Positions 1 through 9,771 of a stretch of DNA of 64,000 bases are shown here, one piece after another. Every line of letters begins with the position of its first letter. Position 1 is the first letter of the stretch. The notes under the pieces are model-generated. The model made no database searches and had not been told where the DNA came from. It saw only the letters and a program-made list of their open reading frames with translations. The DNA comes from Rufibacter glacialis (GTDB lineage Bacteria > Bacteroidota > Bacteroidia > Cytophagales > Hymenobacteraceae), in NCBI RefSeq assembly GCF_008271745.1, contig NZ_VKKZ01000010.1:914213-978212 (forward strand). The letters run 5' to 3'. A program made the translations under genes and the position numbers.

Positions 1-2097
1 GAGAAGGGCAGGTTCAAGCTTTCCTTGGCTCCCGATTATGCCAATGCCCGGTTGGTGGTCTCTTTTTTGGGGTATCAGAACGACACCCTGCCGCTGAAAG
101 CCGGGAAAACCCAATACCAGGTGAACCTGAAACCTTCGGCCGGAAAGCTGAATGAAGTAGTGGTCACGGGCACCATGAAAGAGATGAGCCGCCTGGAAAG
201 CCCGGTGCCGGTGGAGGTCTATACGCCCGGCTTTTTCCGGAAGAACCCCACGCCCAGTTTGTTTGAGGCGGTGGGGCTGGTGAACGGCGTGCGGCCGCAA
301 CTCAACTGCAACGTCTGCAATACCGGCGACATCCACATCAATGGCATGGAGGGCGCCTACACCATGATCCTGATTGACGGCATGCCCATAGTGAGTAGCC
401 TGTCCACGGTGTACGGCCTAAACGGCATCCCCAACAGCCTGGTAGAGCGGCTAGAGGTGGTCAAAGGCCCGGCGGGCGCGCTGTACGGGTCAGAGGCCAT
501 GGGCGGCATCATCAACGTGATCACCAAAAGCCCGCTCAAAGCGCCGCGGGTGAGCGTAGACGTGTTCGGCACCTCCTGGCGGGAATACAACACAGATGCC
601 TCGGTGAAATTCAAAGTGGGGGAGGCCACCAGTTTACTGGGCGTGAACTACTTCCGGTACCAGAACCCCGAAGACAAAAATGAAGACGGTTTCACCGATG
701 TGACCTTACAGCAACGCATCTCGCTGTTCAACAAATGGGACTTCGCCCGAGCCGAAAACCGCCAGGCCAGCATGGCCGTGCGGTACGTGTATGAAGACCG
801 CTGGGGCGGTCAGATGGGCTGGACCAGACAACACCGCGGCGGGCAGGAACTCTACGGCGAGAGCATCTACACCAAACGCTGGGAAGTCCTGGGTTTGTAC
901 CAGTTGCCAGTCCGGGAGAAAGTGATGGCGCAGGTTTCTTTCAACGGGCACCACCAGAACTCGTTCTACGGCAGCACGCCTTTCCACGCAAACCAGCGGG
1001 TGGCCTTTGGGCAACTCTACTGGGACAAACAACTAGGCCTCCGGCACAGCCTGCTGGCCGGGGCCGCCCTGCGGTACACCCACTATGACGACAATACCCC
1101 TGCCACGGCTACCGGGAATGCTTCCATACCCCAGAACCAGCCCATGGTCACCCCGCTGCCCGGCGTTTTTGTGCAGGATGAGTGGACCCTCACCGAGAAA
1201 CACAAACTGCTGCTGGGCTACCGGTATGACTATGACCGGCGGCACGGCCACATCCAGTCGCCGCGGGTGGCCTACAAATGGGCGCCAGACCCCAAACATA
1301 CCCTGAGGGCCAGTTTCGGGACAGGATACCGGGTGGTCAGCCTCTTCACCGAAGACCATGCCGCTCTCACCGGCGCCCGCGAGGTAGTGATTGCCGAGGC
1401 CCTGCAACCCGAGGAATCCATCAACAGCAACCTGAACTACGTGTTCCAGGTGCCCGCCCAGCACTACCTGCTCACCCTGGATTTGACCGGCTTCTATTCC
1501 CGCTTCAGCAACAAGATTATAGGCGACTTTGACACTGATCCGCAGAAGATCATCTATGACAACCTTCGGGGCCATGCTGTGTCCAGGGGCGCTACCCTCA
1601 ACCTGGAGCTTTCTTTTTACAACCCGCTCAAACTCATGGCCGGCGTCACGTACCTGAAGGTGTACCAGAAAGAGGCGGATGCCGAAGGCCAGCTGCAGAA
1701 GACGGTGCAACTGCATGCCCCAGAGTGGGCGGGCAACTTCCTGGCCAGCTATACCTTCCATAGAAACTATACGGTAGACCTCACCGGTACCTGGAGCGGC
1801 CCCATGCGCCTTCCCGTGGTGCCCCATGATTTCCGGCCCGAATACTCGCCCTGGTTCAGCCTGGTGAACGTGCAGGTTACCAAGAAGGTGGGCCGCACCT
1901 GGGACCTGTATGGCGGGGTGAAGAACCTGCTCAACTTCGTGCCCCAAAATCCCATCCTGCGCTCCTTTGATCCCTTTGACCGCACCGCAGATGATCCTGT
2001 CACCAATCCCCACGGCTACACCTTTGACCCCAGTTACAACTACGCCCCCTTGCAAGGCACCCGGGTATTCCTGGGAGTCCGCTACACGCTGTTGTAA
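1..2097 (+). CDS. TonB-dependent outer membrane receptor (5' end outside window)
   Basis: This outer-membrane beta-barrel probably imports a metal complex or other small ligand using TonB energy. The reading frame is open from base 1, so the signal peptide and start lie upstream; 698 residues are visible. It begins in the tail of a carboxypeptidase-regulatory-like domain, then has a plug whose first segment reads KLNEVVVTG, and ends in an aromatic-rich strand (GVRYTLL) typical of a barrel C-terminus. The plug holds a close cysteine pair, CNVC (codons at 307 and 316), followed by GDIHINGMEG, and a conserved LIDGMP...YGSEAMGG plug core. The cysteine variant recurs in a Bacteroidota receptor subgroup, from memory; substrate is not deducible. 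Family call is firm, ligand unknown. Confidence 0.93.
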   Translation, partial: EKGRFKLSLAPDYANARLVVSFLGYQNDTLPLKAGKTQYQVNLKPSAGKLNEVVVTGTMKEMSRLESPVPVEVYTPGFFRKNPTPSLFEAVGLVNGVRPQLNCNVCNTGDIHINGMEGAYTMILIDGMPIVSSLSTVYGLNGIPNSLVERLEVVKGPAGALYGSEAMGGIINVITKSPLKAPRVSVDVFGTSWREYNTDASVKFKVGEATSLLGVNYFRYQNPEDKNEDGFTDVTLQQRISLFNKWDFARAENRQASMAVRYVYEDRWGGQMGWTRQHRGGQELYGESIYTKRWEVLGLYQLPVREKVMAQVSFNGHHQNSFYGSTPFHANQRVAFGQLYWDKQLGLRHSLLAGAALRYTHYDDNTPATATGNASIPQNQPMVTPLPGVFVQDEWTLTEKHKLLLGYRYDYDRRHGHIQSPRVAYKWAPDPKHTLRASFGTGYRVVSLFTEDHAALTGAREVVIAEALQPEESINSNLNYVFQVPAQHYLLTLDLTGFYSRFSNKIIGDFDTDPQKIIYDNLRGHAVSRGATLNLELSFYNPLKLMAGVTYLKVYQKEADAEGQLQKTVQLHAPEWAGNFLASYTFHRNYTVDLTGTWSGPMRLPVVPHDFRPEYSPWFSLVNVQVTKKVGRTWDLYGGVKNLLNFVPQNPILRSFDPFDRTADDPVTNPHGYTFDPSYNYAPLQGTRVFLGVRYTLL

Positions 2098-2536
2098 CCG
2101 TTTGTTCTCAGGGAGAATAGGTGTTTAAGGCGTGTTTTCAGTGAAATCCACTCTAAACTCAACGCTTTTGGGGAAAAGCCGGGATAACCAGGCAGAGTGG
2201 GGCGGGCTCCCAGCGGCACTACGTTTTGCCGGTCGCGGACAGCAGTGGGGCCGTGAGAATGCAGGTGAATTTCCTCAAAACACCACCTCCTCAGCTATAA
2301 GGTCTCGCTTCCACCTGGGGTTATTCCTAGGTTCGGGGCCTTGCGCCAGGGATAGGTTTTCCGCTATGGGGTGCTTTTCCCTGTGTTGAGAAGGCCAGCG
2401 TTCTGTTTTTAAGGCGCCCCAGCAGAAAAGGTAGCCATGTTTGGTTCCTGGTAAGTAAATTTACGGGAGGAAAAAGTACATTGTCCAACCTTCTCCTGCC
2501 ATTCCCCGAATACCCAGGCACTACTATCCAGACCAG
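2098..2536. other. Intergenic region without recognised feature
   Basis: This gap of about 440 bases separates the TonB receptor from the SDR gene. Open frames here are short, overlap on both strands and resemble no family I recognise. I see no strong hairpin followed by a T run. It presumably holds the SDR promoter, but I could not pick one with confidence. Confidence 0.4.
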
Positions 2537-3319
2537 ATGCAGAATTACTATACCTCCAAGATTGTCTTGATTACGGGCGGCGCCCAGGGCATTGGCCTTG
2601 GGTTGGCCCAGGCGTTCGCACTGGAAAAGGCCTATGTCGTCATCACTGACCTTGATTGGGAGGCGGGGGCCGAAGCCATGGCCTGGCTACGGAAACAGAA
2701 CCTGGCGGTGGAATTCATGCCTTGTGACGTGAGCAAGGAAGAACAGGTGCAACAACTCATGAACAAGGTGAGGCAGCAGCATGGCCGGCTAGACGTGCTC
2801 ATCAACAATGCGGGCATTGCTAACCCGGCCCGTAAGCCGCTGGCTTCTCTGCCCGTAGAGGAGTTTGACCAGGTGATCACGGTGAACCTGCGGGGACCGC
2901 TCCTGTGCGCGAAGTACGCCCTGCCACTCCTGGAGAAAGGAACCCACCCCACCATTTTGAACATCACCTCTACCCGGGCCTTCATGTCTGAGCCCAACAC
3001 TTTTGGGTACACCGCCGCCAAAGGCGGGCTGGAAGCCCTTACCCATGCACTGGCCGTGAGTCTGGCTCCTCAGCAGATCAGGGTGAACGCCATCAGCCCC
3101 GGCTGGATTGAGACCGGCCCCTGGCAGAAAGAAAGCCGGAAGGTGGCGCCGCAGCACAGTCCGCAAGACCAGGAACAGCACCCGGTAGGGCGGGTAGGCA
3201 CCCCCGAAGACATTGCCGAAGCCGCTCTTTTCCTTTGTTCAGACAAAGCCGGGTTTATCACGGGCCAAAGCCTCACCATTGACGGCGGCATGACCGTGAA
3301 AATGATGTACCATGAATAA
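2537..3319 (+). CDS. SDR-family NAD(P)-dependent oxidoreductase
   Basis: This is a cytosolic classical short-chain dehydrogenase/reductase of 260 residues, the usual length for the family. The cofactor loop TGGAQGIG is at residues 13-20, the structural NNAG motif near residue 89, a conserved serine in NITSTRAF, and the catalytic Tyr and Lys in YTAAK at 158-162. The C-terminal DGGM motif fits 3-oxoacyl-ACP reductase-like members. Substrate cannot be read from sequence. It stands alone between a long gap and the DsbA-like gene, 129 bases downstream on the same strand, so co-transcription is possible but unproven. Confidence 0.92.
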   Translation: MQNYYTSKIVLITGGAQGIGLGLAQAFALEKAYVVITDLDWEAGAEAMAWLRKQNLAVEFMPCDVSKEEQVQQLMNKVRQQHGRLDVLINNAGIANPARKPLASLPVEEFDQVITVNLRGPLLCAKYALPLLEKGTHPTILNITSTRAFMSEPNTFGYTAAKGGLEALTHALAVSLAPQQIRVNAISPGWIETGPWQKESRKVAPQHSPQDQEQHPVGRVGTPEDIAEAALFLCSDKAGFITGQSLTIDGGMTVKMMYHE

Positions 3320-3448
3320 CCCTTCGGTTTCACCCTTATTTTTGCAGAACTGACCTGAAATTACCCTGGTTGGCTTTCTTCAGCCCCCTGGGGAGGAACC
3401 CTTCCGGTTGGGGAGGAGTAAAAGAAAGAGAACCATTGCCCCTAGCCT

Positions 3449-4090
3449 ATGTCCTTGCTGCCCGGAAATCCGCTGTTGTTGTACGTCACAGACCCCATGT
3501 GTGCCTGGTGTTACGGGTTTACGCCCGTGATCAGAAGGTTGAACGCACTCTGGTTTGGGCGGCTCACGGTGCAGGTGCTGGTAGGAGGCCTCAACCCCTA
3601 CGCCCATGATCCTTTGTCTGCGCCAGAGAGAGATAAACTGGCGGTGAATTGGCACAGGTCGCAGCGGAAATCATTGTTGCCCTTTGATTACAGCTTCTTT
3701 TTGCAAAAAGACGCCCAATATGACACTGAGCCCGCTTGCCGGGCCTTGCTCACCGTGCGCCACCTGAGGCCTGGTCTTAGTCTGGAGGTGCTGCGGGCCC
3801 TGCACTCGGCCTTTTTCGCCGATGGCCTGGACCTTTCCAATACCCGCGTATTGGTAGAGGTGCTGCGGCCCTTCGGGATACCGGAGAACCTGTTCCTGGC
3901 CGTTTTTGAGACCGATGAGATCTACCGCCAAACCCAGGAAGAGTTCCAGCTGGTGGAGCAGATGGGCGTGAGCACCCTGCCCAGCGTGTACCTAGACCAT
4001 GCCCAGGGCCCCCGCCTCATATCGCGCGGGTTCTGCGAACTCCCTGAACTGGAAGAACGCCTGCTCCAGGCCTTGCAGATCCCTTATTAG
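3449..4090 (+). CDS. DsbA-family / FrnE-like thioredoxin-fold protein
   Basis: The 213-residue protein has the thioredoxin-fold signature DPMCAWCYGF (C18 and C21) and the cis-proline region STLPSVYL, both typical of the DsbA/FrnE superfamily. No signal peptide is evident at the N-terminus (MSLLPGNPLLLYVTD), which suggests a cytosolic disulfide oxidoreductase or isomerase like FrnE rather than a periplasmic DsbA. Its 3' end runs directly into a tract of short GAATGAGTGA-type words. Specific redox partner is unknown. Confidence 0.85.
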   Translation: MSLLPGNPLLLYVTDPMCAWCYGFTPVIRRLNALWFGRLTVQVLVGGLNPYAHDPLSAPERDKLAVNWHRSQRKSLLPFDYSFFLQKDAQYDTEPACRALLTVRHLRPGLSLEVLRALHSAFFADGLDLSNTRVLVEVLRPFGIPENLFLAVFETDEIYRQTQEEFQLVEQMGVSTLPSVYLDHAQGPRLISRGFCELPELEERLLQALQIPY

Positions 4091-4604
4091 AGATGGAATG
4101 ATTGAGTGATTGAGAGAATGAATGAGTGAGAGATGAAGTGAATGGGTGATTGAGTGAGGGGAGAAGGTTAGGTTTAGAGATTGGGAAATATGAAGATTGG
4201 GAGTTTCCCTTCTGACGATTGGTGCTAACTTTTACTACCGTGACCTATCAAGGCATTCAATGCCGTTCAGTGCCATTATTGGTGTTCTCACCAACAACCA
4301 AGACCACGTCTCCCAGGGAAAAGGCTAACCTGCTATAGCACAGACCATACCCGCTCTATTTATAGCCTATTTTCTGTAAAAAGCATGGGAAGCGCGGTGG
4401 TGAGTGATAACACCAACAACGGGACCTAAGAGAGCGGCTTCGGCCGAAACTCTAAAATGGGTTTACCACAAACCTCTCTTAATTCCAGCATTTCCTCCAT
4501 TACTCACTCACTCCTTCATCACTCACTCAATCTCTCAATCATTCCATCTCTCATTCTCTCAATCATTCAATCTCTCAATCATTCACTCCTTCAATCTCTC
4601 ATAA
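4091..4604. repeat. Short-word degenerate repeat tracts in inverted arrangement
   Basis: Right after the DsbA-like stop, bases 4091-4160 consist of irregular words such as ATGGAATGATTGAGTGATTG. Bases 4495-4604 carry the complementary words (for example CAATCATTCCATCTCTC), so the two tracts could pair over a loop of about 340 bases. The right tract runs into the last codons of the DUF2723 gene. Between them at 4275-4300 is a palindromic TTGGTGTTCTCACCAA that resembles 54618-54641. Any ORF here is only a translation of the repeat. Confidence 0.75.
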
Positions 4605-7600
4605 TGCCGTAAAAACAGCGTCTCTACTTCCTTCGCCTCTGGTAGGTTGGCTTCCTGGGCCGCCCTTGCCAGGTTTTGCAAGCCGTACAGGTTTAGTTGC
4701 CGTTCCCGTTCAAAATAGGCTGGCTGTGACTGGTAGTAAGTGAAATGGGTGGAGAAACGATGAGCCAGCAGTTGCACCAGCGCCTGGGCCTCTTTAAGTA
4801 GGCCCGCCTGCGCCAGGGGCAACACCAAATCTGCGCTTTCATAGGTATGCGGTACCCCGGCATCTGGCAGGAAGGTAAGGCAGGCGGTCAACACGTGGCT
4901 GGCTTGGTCTCCGTCACCGGCTTGCAGATGGGCCATGGCCAAGGCGGCAAAGTTGCGACGGTAGGCGGGCACCACCTGCGTCACGAAGTTTTCCTCAAAA
5001 AGGCGGTCTGCCCGGTCCAGGCCCCGGTAGTTGAACGCACGGAGCAAGTTTTCCTGGGTACGGCCGCGGTCTACGTAGGGGCCAGCCGCCGGGGCAGGGT
5101 TTCGGGCGGGAACAAGGCGCAGGGCCATGCCTTCCAGTTGCAGGTACGGCTCCAAACCAAGCTCCGCCGTTTCAGATCCGGTGCTGGAGAAATAGATAGG
5201 CCGTTGCCACTGGTTGGCGGCTATCACATCTAGCAGGAACAGGTGTTTTTTCTCCAGCGCCTCGGCCTGCAGTTCCCACGCCATTGCTGGTGCTACCTGG
5301 TCAGCACGCTCCTCTGACACCGTACCGTTTTGCAGCACCGCGTTCCGGTCTACCGGCAGACTCAGGTGTTTGGTGGGTAAGACGTTCAAGGTGCGGCCAT
5401 CCTGGGTCTGGACCTGGAGCGCGGGGTGCTGCTGGGCCAGGAGGTGCAGGTACTGGCGCAAATCCATGCCGGATTGCTGCACGCTGGGGTTGGGCATGAA
5501 CGGAAGGTAGTTGTTCGTGCTGAAGGCATACTGCGCCAGGGGCAGGAAACCTGGCAACGGGGCCGAGGCATTGGGCTGTCGGCGCGCCTGCTCCAGGTAC
5601 CAATCGGTGTTGAGGTAGGTCATGACCAGCACGCGCACATCGGTCCTAAAGCCTTCCACTTCCTGGGCATACCACAGCGGGAAGGTGTCATTGTCGCCGT
5701 TGGTGAACAGGATGGCGTTGGGGGCCACGGAGCTCAGCAGGTTCTTCGCCGAGTCAAGGGCGTGGAAGCGGCGGGACCGGTCGTGGTCATCATAGCCTTC
5801 GGCCAGGAGCAGGGCGGGCACCGTGAGCGCCAATACCATGGCTCCCGCCGCCGCCCAAAGTTCGTTTTTCAAGAAACGGCGCAGAAACTCCCCCAAGGCC
5901 AGCACGCCCAACCCTAGCCAGATGCTGAAGGCGTAATACGAACCGGCGAAGGTGTAGTCGCGCTCGCGGGGTTCTACGGGAGGCTGGTTCAGGTACAGCA
6001 CAATGGCCACGCCCGCGAAAATGAACAGCAACAGCACTACCCAGGCATCCGCAGATTTCCGCCGGAATTGAAAAAACAGCCCTAAAACGCCCAAGAGCAG
6101 CGGCAACAGGAAAAACTGGTTCCGGGCTTTGCTTTGGGCAAGAGGGGCGGGAACATCTGTTTTCTTCTCCCACGGCCACAAGACCCCGGCATGCAGCCCA
6201 TCGCCCTGGCGCCCAATGAAATTCCACCCGAAGTACCGCCAATACATGTGGTTCAGTTGGTAGTGCCACAGAAAGCGCAGGTTCTGGCCCCAGGTGGGCT
6301 TCTGGCCCGGTTGCACGTCTACCCAATTCTGGTAGGCCCGCAGGTGCACGGGTTGGTCGGAGTACAGGCGGGGGAGCAGGGTCTTGTCCTGGGCTGCGTA
6401 AATGGCTTCGTATTTGGTGTCTACTACGGCGTATCTACCGTTCTGCGGGGCATAAACCGCCGCGCCTTTCTCTATCTGCTGCGCCTGCGAGTGGAATTGC
6501 GGTCCATAAAGCAGGGGCCGGCTGCCGTACTGTTCCCGCTTGAGGTAACTCACAAAAGACAGCAGGTTCTCGGGGTTGTTCTCGTCAATGGGCGGGTTGT
6601 ACCCCGACCGGATGGGCACCATAAGGTAAGCCGAATACCCTACCAGCACCAGCACGAAGGCCACCAACGCGTTGTGCCATACCACCCGGCCCGTTCTCTT
6701 GGCCCAGCGTAAGCCGTAGACTATGCCCGCCGTGAGCACGAGCAAAAAGAGGACCGCGCCGCTGCCGTACGGTACCCCAAAGGTGTTGACGAAGAATACT
6801 TCCCAGCTTCCCGCCACCGAGGGCAGGCCGGTGATCACGCCTTCCATGATGGCCAGCACCAAAAAGCCGCCTAGGAGCAACGTTCCCACAACCCCTTGCC
6901 AGGAGGGTTTGCACTTCCGGAGGTACACCAGCAGGGCAAGGGCGGGCAGCGCCACCAGGTTAAGCAAATGCACGCCAATGGAAAGCCCCACCAGGTACGC
7001 CACCAGCAGGAGCCAGCGGTCAGCTTCGGGCGTGTGAGCCTCGGCCTGCCATCTGAGCGCAGCCCAGACCACCGCCGCCGTAAAGAATGAAGACAGCGCA
7101 TAGACTTCGGCCTCTACCGCACTAAACCAGAACGAATCTGTAAACGCGAAGGCCGAGGCGCCCACCGCGCCGCTGCCCAGAATCAAGAGCCGTTGGGTTA
7201 AAGCCGGACCTTGAGCGGGCAAGGGCAGCAACCGCTGGGCCAGCAGTGTGATGCTCCAGAACAGAAACAAGACGGTGCCCGCGCTGCTCACCGCGGAGAA
7301 GAAATTCATCCACCAGGCTACCTTGGTCGTGTCGCCCAGGCTCAGCAGCGTGAACAACCGGCCCATGAGCAGGAACAGCGGCGCGCCCGGCGGGTGCGGC
7401 ACCTGCAGCTTGTAGGCGGCGGCAATAAATTCACCGGTGTCCCAGAAACTGGTGGAAGGTTCCAGGGTAAGCACGTACACCCCCAGGGCCAGGAATCCGG
7501 TGAGCCACCCCAAGGCTATGTTCCAGCGGGAGAAAGTGCGCCAAAGCGGAGGTTGGGTTGGCGTTTGGGGGCTATTTTTCCGGAAAATGCCAAAAAACGG

Positions 7601-7822
7601 CAGCACCAGACCCAGCACCACCAGCAAAGGCCCCAGCGTGAGGCCCAGTAACCCGTAGCCCTGCGGGGAAGGATCAGAAGCCATGCAGACAAACCCCACG
7701 GCTACGGTAGCCATGTCCCCCAAAAGCGGAAGGAACTGCCGTTTCTTGAACAGGAAAACAGGGGCCTGGGCAGGGGAGGCCGCCAGAGGCCCGGAAGTGG
7801 GAGGCAAGGTTTTCAAACTCAT
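4583..7822 (-). CDS. DUF2723 (GT117-like) multispanning membrane protein
   Basis: A very large (1,079 aa) integral membrane protein. It contains the DUF2723 hallmark LTLEPSTSFWDTGEFIAA followed by PHPPGAPLF, near residues 120-150, and about a dozen hydrophobic segments. A soluble C-terminal half includes FTNGDNDTFPLWYAQ. DUF2723 proteins are classed with lipid-linked-sugar-dependent glycosyltransferases (GT117) and are common in Bacteroidota. Family members usually begin near the WDTGEF segment; this one has an extra N-terminal stretch of about 100 residues with two predicted helices. The shorter-start alternative would be an internal Met. The last codons lie inside the repeat tract. Confidence 0.88.
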   Translation of the reverse strand: MSLKTLPPTSGPLAASPAQAPVFLFKKRQFLPLLGDMATVAVGFVCMASDPSPQGYGLLGLTLGPLLVVLGLVLPFFGIFRKNSPQTPTQPPLWRTFSRWNIALGWLTGFLALGVYVLTLEPSTSFWDTGEFIAAAYKLQVPHPPGAPLFLLMGRLFTLLSLGDTTKVAWWMNFFSAVSSAGTVLFLFWSITLLAQRLLPLPAQGPALTQRLLILGSGAVGASAFAFTDSFWFSAVEAEVYALSSFFTAAVVWAALRWQAEAHTPEADRWLLLVAYLVGLSIGVHLLNLVALPALALLVYLRKCKPSWQGVVGTLLLGGFLVLAIMEGVITGLPSVAGSWEVFFVNTFGVPYGSGAVLFLLVLTAGIVYGLRWAKRTGRVVWHNALVAFVLVLVGYSAYLMVPIRSGYNPPIDENNPENLLSFVSYLKREQYGSRPLLYGPQFHSQAQQIEKGAAVYAPQNGRYAVVDTKYEAIYAAQDKTLLPRLYSDQPVHLRAYQNWVDVQPGQKPTWGQNLRFLWHYQLNHMYWRYFGWNFIGRQGDGLHAGVLWPWEKKTDVPAPLAQSKARNQFFLLPLLLGVLGLFFQFRRKSADAWVVLLLFIFAGVAIVLYLNQPPVEPRERDYTFAGSYYAFSIWLGLGVLALGEFLRRFLKNELWAAAGAMVLALTVPALLLAEGYDDHDRSRRFHALDSAKNLLSSVAPNAILFTNGDNDTFPLWYAQEVEGFRTDVRVLVMTYLNTDWYLEQARRQPNASAPLPGFLPLAQYAFSTNNYLPFMPNPSVQQSGMDLRQYLHLLAQQHPALQVQTQDGRTLNVLPTKHLSLPVDRNAVLQNGTVSEERADQVAPAMAWELQAEALEKKHLFLLDVIAANQWQRPIYFSSTGSETAELGLEPYLQLEGMALRLVPARNPAPAAGPYVDRGRTQENLLRAFNYRGLDRADRLFEENFVTQVVPAYRRNFAALAMAHLQAGDGDQASHVLTACLTFLPDAGVPHTYESADLVLPLAQAGLLKEAQALVQLLAHRFSTHFTYYQSQPAYFERERQLNLYGLQNLARAAQEANLPEAKEVETLFLRHYERLKE

Positions 7823-7940
7823 GGGGAAGGCGTTTTGGTGTGCCCTGCAAACATACTGGCCCCTGCCATGCCCCTAGGTTAACGGATTGTAAAAAGATGT
7901 TAACGACATGTTAATGAGCTGAAGGGCATGGAGAAAACCC

Positions 7941-7953
7941 GTACTTTAGAGCC
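7941..7953 (+). promoter_or_regulatory. Possible Bacteroidota -7 box next to the kinase start
   Basis: GTACTTTAGAGCC precedes the histidine kinase ATG directly and resembles the Bacteroidota TAnnTTTG -7 element. A similar TATACTTTAG stands about 30 bases before the gene at 24474. If used here, the transcript would be leaderless or nearly so. This is only a pattern match. Confidence 0.3.
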
Positions 7954-9246
7954 ATGAGCCGTCAAAAGATCCAAGTTATCCTGGTACTGGCCTGCGGAGC
8001 GCTGGTGGCCCTGCTGAGCGTGCAACTGGTGTGGCTGCAAAAAGCCTACAATGCCCAGGAGCGCGCCTTCAATCATAGCGTACAGATTGCGCTCACCAGC
8101 GTGTCTGACCAGTTGCTGGCCCAAACCGGAAAGCCCCAGCTCACCCCAGCCAAACCGATCCAGCAGGTGGCCTCCAACTTCTTTCTGGCCGAACTCAATG
8201 CGCCCGTGGACCCGGCCCAGGCTAGCCAGCTGTTGCGGCAGGAACTGGCCAAACGGCAGTTACAGGAGCGTTATGAGTTCGGGTTGTACAACAGCCTGGA
8301 TGACACGCTCATGTTTGGGCAATACATCGCGGCCCCGCAGCAGGCGGCCAACCCGGCGCCGGAGCAGATCATCCGGCATGAGAGGGCAGGGGCGGTGCCG
8401 CTGTATAACCTGGCGGTGGTGTTTCCGGGCAAGACCGCCTTTATTCTGAGAGAGATGGAGTTCTGGTGGTACTCTACCGGTGCGCTGCTGGTGGTGGTGC
8501 TGTTCTTTACCTATACCCTGGTGCAGATCCTGCGCGAGAAACGGCTCACAGAACTCAAAACCGATTTCATCAACAACCTCACCCACGAGCTGCAGACGCC
8601 CATCACCAACATAGGGCTGGCCAGCGATGTGCTCCGGAAACGAGCCGAAACCCTTTCCCCGGACCGCCTCACCCGCTACCATGACCTGATCTACGCGGAG
8701 AACGAGCGGCTGCGCGCCCAGGTGGAACGCGTCCTGCAGATGGCCACCCTGGAGAACCGGGACCTGGCCCTCAGGAAAGAAACCGTAGACCTGCACGCCC
8801 TGTTGCAGGAGACGGGCCAGAACCTTCAACCGCGTTTGCAGGAACGGGCCGGCCACCTGCGGTTAAACTTGCAGGCCACCAACCCGCTGGTGCACGCCGA
8901 TGGGCTGCACGTGGCCAACGCCCTGTACAGCCTGCTGGACAATGCCGAGAAGTACTCCACCCAGGCCCCTGAGATTGACGTGAGCACCCAGGACACCGAG
9001 CAAGGGATCCAGATCAGTATCCGGGACCGGGGCATCGGCATCCGGCAGGAATGCCAGAAGTTCCTGTTTGATAAGTTTTACCGCGTGCCCAACGGCAACG
9101 TGCATAACGTGAGAGGCTTCGGGCTGGGACTGAGTTACGTGAAGACCATCATGGAGGCCCACCACGGGCAGGTGACGGTAGAGAGCACCGAGCAGCAGGG
9201 CACCTGTTTCCGGTTGGTGCTGCCGGTGGCAAAGGGAGCGTTTTAG
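7954..9246 (+). CDS. Membrane sensor histidine kinase
   Basis: A 430-residue two-component sensor. Residues about 7-27 and 170-190 are hydrophobic helices bracketing a periplasmic or extracellular sensor of roughly 140 residues. The H box INNLTHELQTPI places the phospho-acceptor at H211. The N box is LLDNAEKYS, the G1 box RDRGIGI and the G2 box GFGLGLSYVK. There is no HAMP domain. The gene has no adjacent regulator; the nearest is the OmpR-type regulator at 12987 on the same strand, with four genes (one on the opposite strand) between. Ligand is unknown. Confidence 0.93.
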   Translation: MSRQKIQVILVLACGALVALLSVQLVWLQKAYNAQERAFNHSVQIALTSVSDQLLAQTGKPQLTPAKPIQQVASNFFLAELNAPVDPAQASQLLRQELAKRQLQERYEFGLYNSLDDTLMFGQYIAAPQQAANPAPEQIIRHERAGAVPLYNLAVVFPGKTAFILREMEFWWYSTGALLVVVLFFTYTLVQILREKRLTELKTDFINNLTHELQTPITNIGLASDVLRKRAETLSPDRLTRYHDLIYAENERLRAQVERVLQMATLENRDLALRKETVDLHALLQETGQNLQPRLQERAGHLRLNLQATNPLVHADGLHVANALYSLLDNAEKYSTQAPEIDVSTQDTEQGIQISIRDRGIGIRQECQKFLFDKFYRVPNGNVHNVRGFGLGLSYVKTIMEAHHGQVTVESTEQQGTCFRLVLPVAKGAF

Positions 9247-9267
9247 TCCCGTTTTCAAGGAAGGAGG

Positions 9268-9579
9268 CTATTTTCGTAAGGCTTTCTGAATCTTGGCGGA
9301 GACTTTGCCTAATTCTTGGGGACCATGTTCTGGGAAATAGTCAATGGCGCAGATGGATTTGCGCAGATCCAGGCGGCGGGCGTAATGCAGGGCGATGACG
9401 TGGTCTTGCTCGTTCACGTAAAACAGCAGGGGCTGGTGTCCCGGCGAAGTGCCCACCTGCTCCAGGCGTTGGCAATGGATCGTCTTTACGTCGGTTAGGT
9501 ACCCGTCCGTGATCACCTGCACCTCCTGCATGAGGGGCGCCAGGTCCGTCAATAACGTATTCAGCCGGACTATTTTCAT
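9268..9579 (-). CDS. Hypothetical protein, 103 aa
   Basis: A short protein (MKIVRLNTLLTD...) without signal peptide or membrane segment. It has two cysteines and ends in a basic KIQKALRK. I recognise no family. It lies tail-to-tail with the kinase (21 bases apart), has no overlapping better candidate, and shows a biased third-position composition like its neighbours, so I think it is real. Confidence 0.6.
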   Translation of the reverse strand: MKIVRLNTLLTDLAPLMQEVQVITDGYLTDVKTIHCQRLEQVGTSPGHQPLLFYVNEQDHVIALHYARRLDLRKSICAIDYFPEHGPQELGKVSAKIQKALRK

Positions 9580-9771
9580 CTCCTTGTTTTTAAAGAAGTA
9601 AGCTACCTTCTTTTCCAGGTTCTTAAGTGAAGGAATTGTTATGCTTTCGGCCGCTAATGTTATCTTATTGTTACCTGTATAGAGTTAGGGATGAGGTGTT
9701 TACCAGGGAAGGGTAGAACAAAATATGGGTGGGCCGGGTATGAGAAATAAGAACCCTAACTACTCAACACC

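Noticed and set aside
2132..2389. Small gene in the 2.1-2.5 kb gap
   Set aside because: No family, no leader signal, and comparable ORFs on the other strand.
4404..4604. Small secreted Ser/His/Phe-rich protein
   Set aside because: It is the translation of the word-repeat tract.
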